Source: Balneolaceae bacterium
Lineage (GTDB): Bacteria > Bacteroidota > Rhodothermia > Balneolales > Balneolaceae
Direction of reading: 5' to 3'
DNA length: 64,000 nt
NCBI GenBank assembly: GCA_007693745.1
Contig: REDA01000046.1
Span: 1-64,000, forward strand
A program made the translations under genes and the position numbers. The notes beneath the pieces are model-generated. The model saw only the letters and a list, made by a program, of their open reading frames with translations. It searched no databases and was not told the DNA's origin. Positions 61,664 through 64,000 of this stretch are shown here, in pieces (the first letter of the stretch is position 1; each line of letters starts with the position of its first letter).

Positions 61664-62968
61664 TCAGGCATAGATCCCACGCATCTTGAGTGTAGTCGCC
61701 ACCCTGTCGATGGAATAAACATACGCTGCCTGTCTTAAGGTAATATTATAATGGGTACTTACATTATAAACATTATCAAACGCATTTTTCATGAGTCTGT
61801 TCAGTCTTCGGTTTACCCGCTCTTCAGTCCAGAAATACCCCTGGCGATCCTGAACCCATTCAAAATAAGAGACGGTGACACCACCTGCATTGGCAAGGAT
61901 ATCCGGTATTACCATAATCCCATTCTGTTCGAGAATTAAATCTGCATTTGCTGTGACAGGGCCATTGGCTCCCTCTGAAATGATTTTTGCCTTGATCTTA
62001 TGGGCGTTATGCTTACTGATCTGATCTTCCTTGGCTGCCGGGATCAGCACATCACACTCCAGTTCGAGAAGCTCTTCGTTAGTAATTGGATCGGCATCGG
62101 GAAACCCTTCGAGGCTTCCATTCTCCTTTGTATAAGCCATTGCTGCAGGGATATCAATACCCTCTTTCCTGTAGTATCCACCTGAAATATCACTGATAGC
62201 TATTACTGTGGATCCCTGTTCATACATTAACTGAGCAGATACACTGCCCACATTACCGAATCCCTGCACAGCGACCGTAACTTTGTTCGGAAGTAGTCCG
62301 ATCTTATTGAGCGCTGATAGCGTGACTGTAACAACACCACGCCCGGTGGCTTCCTTTCTTCCCTGAGAACCTCCCAGGATGATGGGTTTGCCGGTAACTA
62401 CAGCTGTCTCGGTCCTCTGCACATTCATGCTGTAAGTATCCATGATCCAGGCCATTACCTGCTCATTGGTATTCATGTCGGGAGCGGGGATATCCTGATC
62501 CGGGCCGAAAACATCCAGCAAGTTGGCTGTATAGCGGCGGGTAAGCCTCTCCAGCTCGGCCAGAGAAAGTTCCTTGGGATTGCATCGGATACCACCTTTT
62601 GCGCCTCCAAAAGGGACATTCACCACCGCACACTTCCAGGTCATCCACGCAGCCAGTGCCTTCACCTCTTCAATATTCACATCAGGAGAATAACGAATTC
62701 CTCCCTTGGATGGACCCAGTACGTTGTCATGAATAACCCTGTACCCTTCAAACACTTCAATGGAGCCATTGTCCATTACGATGGGTATGGAAACGATAAC
62801 CTGTTTTACAGGACTTGAAAGATATTTAAACAATCCCTTGTCCAGCCCCAGGATATCTGCTGCGAACCGGAATCTCTCCATCATCGATTCGAAAGGAGAT
62901 TCACTGCTGAGCTTGGGGCCTGGTTCTTTATAAAATCCCGAATTCTGAATTTTTCTGTTTGTTGTCAT
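61664..62968 (-). CDS. gdhA: Glutamate dehydrogenase (Glu/Leu/Phe/Val family)
   Basis: Reversibly converts glutamate to 2-oxoglutarate and ammonia with NAD(P). 434 residues, the hexameric short type. The catalytic Lys lies in 'PFGGAKGGIRCNP', the substrate region in 'GPSKGGIRYSPDV', the Asp in 'DIPAPDMNTN', and the dinucleotide motif in 'VAVQGFGNVGS'. 'EGANGPVT' and 'PDILANAGGVTVSYFEW' are further signatures. The coenzyme preference cannot be stated. It is the first gene of a pair with the RsbW-like gene. A LacI-type palindrome lies 9 bases upstream of the start. Confidence 0.96.
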   Translation of the reverse strand: MTTNRKIQNSGFYKEPGPKLSSESPFESMMERFRFAADILGLDKGLFKYLSSPVKQVIVSIPIVMDNGSIEVFEGYRVIHDNVLGPSKGGIRYSPDVNIEEVKALAAWMTWKCAVVNVPFGGAKGGIRCNPKELSLAELERLTRRYTANLLDVFGPDQDIPAPDMNTNEQVMAWIMDTYSMNVQRTETAVVTGKPIILGGSQGRKEATGRGVVTVTLSALNKIGLLPNKVTVAVQGFGNVGSVSAQLMYEQGSTVIAISDISGGYYRKEGIDIPAAMAYTKENGSLEGFPDADPITNEELLELECDVLIPAAKEDQISKHNAHKIKAKIISEGANGPVTANADLILEQNGIMVIPDILANAGGVTVSYFEWVQDRQGYFWTEERVNRRLNRLMKNAFDNVYNVSTHYNITLRQAAYVYSIDRVATTLKMRGIYA

Positions 62969-62976
62969 TCTCTTTA

Positions 62977-62990
62977 TGGAAGCGCTTGCT
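62977..62990. promoter_or_regulatory. LacI-type operator candidate upstream of gdhA
   Basis: 'tggaagcgcttgct' contains the self-complementary core 'aagcgctt' and resembles the cre-like layout TGnAAnCGnTnnCA except at the last base. It lies at -9 to -22 relative to the ATG, so binding would block translation start or early transcription. Compare the site upstream of pckG (24753-24766). Confidence 0.3.
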
Positions 62991-63171
62991 TGAAAGTTAT
63001 TAGCATGTATGGTAGCTATTTAAATGAAAATACAGGCTTTTTGAACAAGTAAAAAAAACTTTTTCACGGAGTGAATTTTCCATGCAAAAAGAACGCAGTT
63101 ACTCTTATTAAAGTTGAAATTTAGCAGGAAATAAAGCATCATTAACCGAATATTCAAGTAAACAAGCAGTG

Positions 63172-63669
63172 ATGAATTCAGTCGTATTGGTACTAAATCA
63201 GGATTATCAGCCGATCAGCATCTGCTCTGTTCAGAGATCTGTGAAGCTTGTTTTTTTAAATAAAGCAGAGATGCTTCATAATAATCCGGATCAGGTATTA
63301 CGTACAGTAAACAGGGATTTTCACTATCCTTCAGTGATTCGTTTGCGTCGCTATATCCATCTGCCCTATGCGAAAATTGTACTGTCGAGAAAGAATATCA
63401 TGAAGAGAGACAGGCATATGTGCCAGTATTGCGGGTCGAAGGCGGATCTGACCCTGGATCATGTATATCCAAGGAGCAGAGGTGGCAGAGACAGCTGGGA
63501 AAATCTGGTAACTGCCTGTACGCGTTGCAACGTAAGGAAAGGAGACCGTACACCGGAGGAAGCAGGAATGCCCCTCAACATAAAACCTTATCGCCCGATA
63601 CACATCACTTTTTTCCAAAATTTAATGGGAGGTGTTCAGGAACACTGGAAACCGTATCTCTACATGTAG
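63172..63669 (+). CDS. HNH endonuclease domain protein
   Basis: 165 residues from the ATG at 63172 (a GTG immediately before it is also in frame). The N-terminal half ('VVLVLNQDYQPISICSVQRSVKLVFLNKAEML', 'PSVIRLRRYIHLPY') and the C-terminal HNH module ('HMCQYCGSKADLTLDHVYPRSRGG', 'NLVTACTRCNVRKGDRTPEEA') match a widespread stand-alone family in Bacteroidota and Cyanobacteria. Zinc-binding CxxC pairs flank the His-Asn catalytic core. It is thought to be a nuclease in housekeeping context, not a restriction enzyme, but its target is unknown. Its neighbours are gdhA (divergent) and mnmA (64 bases downstream). Confidence 0.9.
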   Translation: MNSVVLVLNQDYQPISICSVQRSVKLVFLNKAEMLHNNPDQVLRTVNRDFHYPSVIRLRRYIHLPYAKIVLSRKNIMKRDRHMCQYCGSKADLTLDHVYPRSRGGRDSWENLVTACTRCNVRKGDRTPEEAGMPLNIKPYRPIHITFFQNLMGGVQEHWKPYLYM

Positions 63670-63733
63670 AAGGCAGGGATGCAACTAGGCCATAAATCCC
63701 GTATTTTATCGTTTCTAATGAAAAAGTGTGGTT

Positions 63734-64000
63734 ATGAGTAAAAAAGGACGAGTTCTTGTAGCGATGAGCGGAGGTGTGGATTCCTCTGTTGCAGCCGTTA
63801 TGCTGAATGAACAGGGTTATGAGGTGATCGGCATCACCATGAAGACCTGGGATTATCACAGAAGTGGAGGAAACAGTGGAAAGGAGACCGGCTGCTGCAC
63901 TGTGGAATCGATGAATGATGCAAGACAGATCGCCGTAAGGCATGGATTCAAGCATTTTATCGTAGATATACGGGATGAGTTTGGCAACTGGGTGATTGAC
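63734..64000 (+). CDS. mnmA: tRNA-specific 2-thiouridylase MnmA (5' part)
   Basis: The beginning of MnmA, which puts sulfur on U34 of tRNA-Lys, -Glu and -Gln using ATP and a relayed persulfide. The 89 codons in the window run from the ATG at 63734 to the window edge. The PP-loop '[15 protein letters not shown]' is at about residues 10-24, followed by '[14 protein letters not shown]' and '[19 protein letters not shown]', where the family has GCCS..D..DAR. The catalytic Cys residues lie beyond the window. It may be co-transcribed with the HNH gene. Confidence 0.93.
   Translation, partial: MSKKGRVLVAMSGGVDSSVAAVMLNEQGYEVIGITMKTWDYHRSGGNSGKETGCCTVESMNDARQIAVRHGFKHFIVDIRDEFGNWVID

Overview
This 64 kb window looks like ordinary chromosome of a member of the Balneolota/Rhodothermia side of the Bacteroidota supergroup, probably a marine or halophilic heterotroph. 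The evidence is a secreted CotH-type protein ending in a 'YPNPF'-type type IX secretion sorting domain, a Bacteroidota-style set of secreted amidohydrolases and S9 peptidases, a GTP-type PEP carboxykinase, a DUF1538 membrane-protein pair whose characterised relatives are Na+/H+ antiporters, weak Shine-Dalgarno sequences, and a tRNA gene without an encoded CCA. The taxonomic call is inference; no rRNA is present. I saw no prophage, integron, CRISPR array or intact insertion sequence.

Layout. 1-3.5 kb: a secreted CotH protein and a small exported protein with a clear terminator. 3.6-8.6 kb: primosomal helicase PriA, then a periplasmic GMC dehydrogenase with its Tat-type small subunit. 8.7-14.4 kb (minus strand): S9 peptidase, alpha-oxoamine synthase, aldo/keto reductase, lipid kinase. 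14.8-20.4 kb: two exported amidohydrolase-fold genes in tandem and an exported hydrolase fused to a SAM-hydroxide-adenosyltransferase-like C-terminal domain. 20.5-24.6 kb: a four-gene operon of two DUF1538 membrane proteins and two PII-like regulators, then pckG. 25-31 kb: a patatin remnant, Ste24-like protease, cutA, tRNA-Leu and the tig-clpP-clpX group. 31-34.6 kb: histidine kinase tail-to-tail with an ECF sigma factor, then a LysM/RlpA-like protein. 34.6-42.5 kb: a TPR gene and aroC, an Mla-type lipid transporter (mlaE-F-D), a PpiD-like chaperone, ribD-ribE. 42.5-49.4 kb (minus strand): oxyR, a small membrane protein, the DNA-ligase-associated exonuclease, an ATP-dependent DNA ligase, then a VOC protein, a Gfo/Idh oxidoreductase and methylmalonyl-CoA epimerase. 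49.7-64 kb: alpha/beta hydrolase, DNA polymerase III alpha with a fused proofreading exonuclease, trxA, an RND efflux operon, an RsbW-like ATPase, glutamate dehydrogenase, an HNH protein and the start of mnmA.

Points that stand out. ClpP has Asn where the catalytic triad Asp should be. PriA has lost exactly the four inner zinc cysteines while keeping the outer four at E. coli spacing. DNA polymerase III alpha carries an N-terminal DEDDh exonuclease while its PHP domain has lost at least two metal-site histidines. A dispersed intergenic element of about 135 bp, built as a long imperfect palindrome with 13-bp terminal inverted repeats, occurs at least four times (two well preserved, two decayed), always in the same orientation. 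OxyR, with both redox cysteines, heads a tightly packed operon with a DNA repair exonuclease and ligase. The DUF1538 + PII-like operon looks like a cation antiporter pair with its own two nucleotide-sensing regulators and is the best candidate for an under-described system. All functional statements rest on motif recognition by eye and no database search was run.
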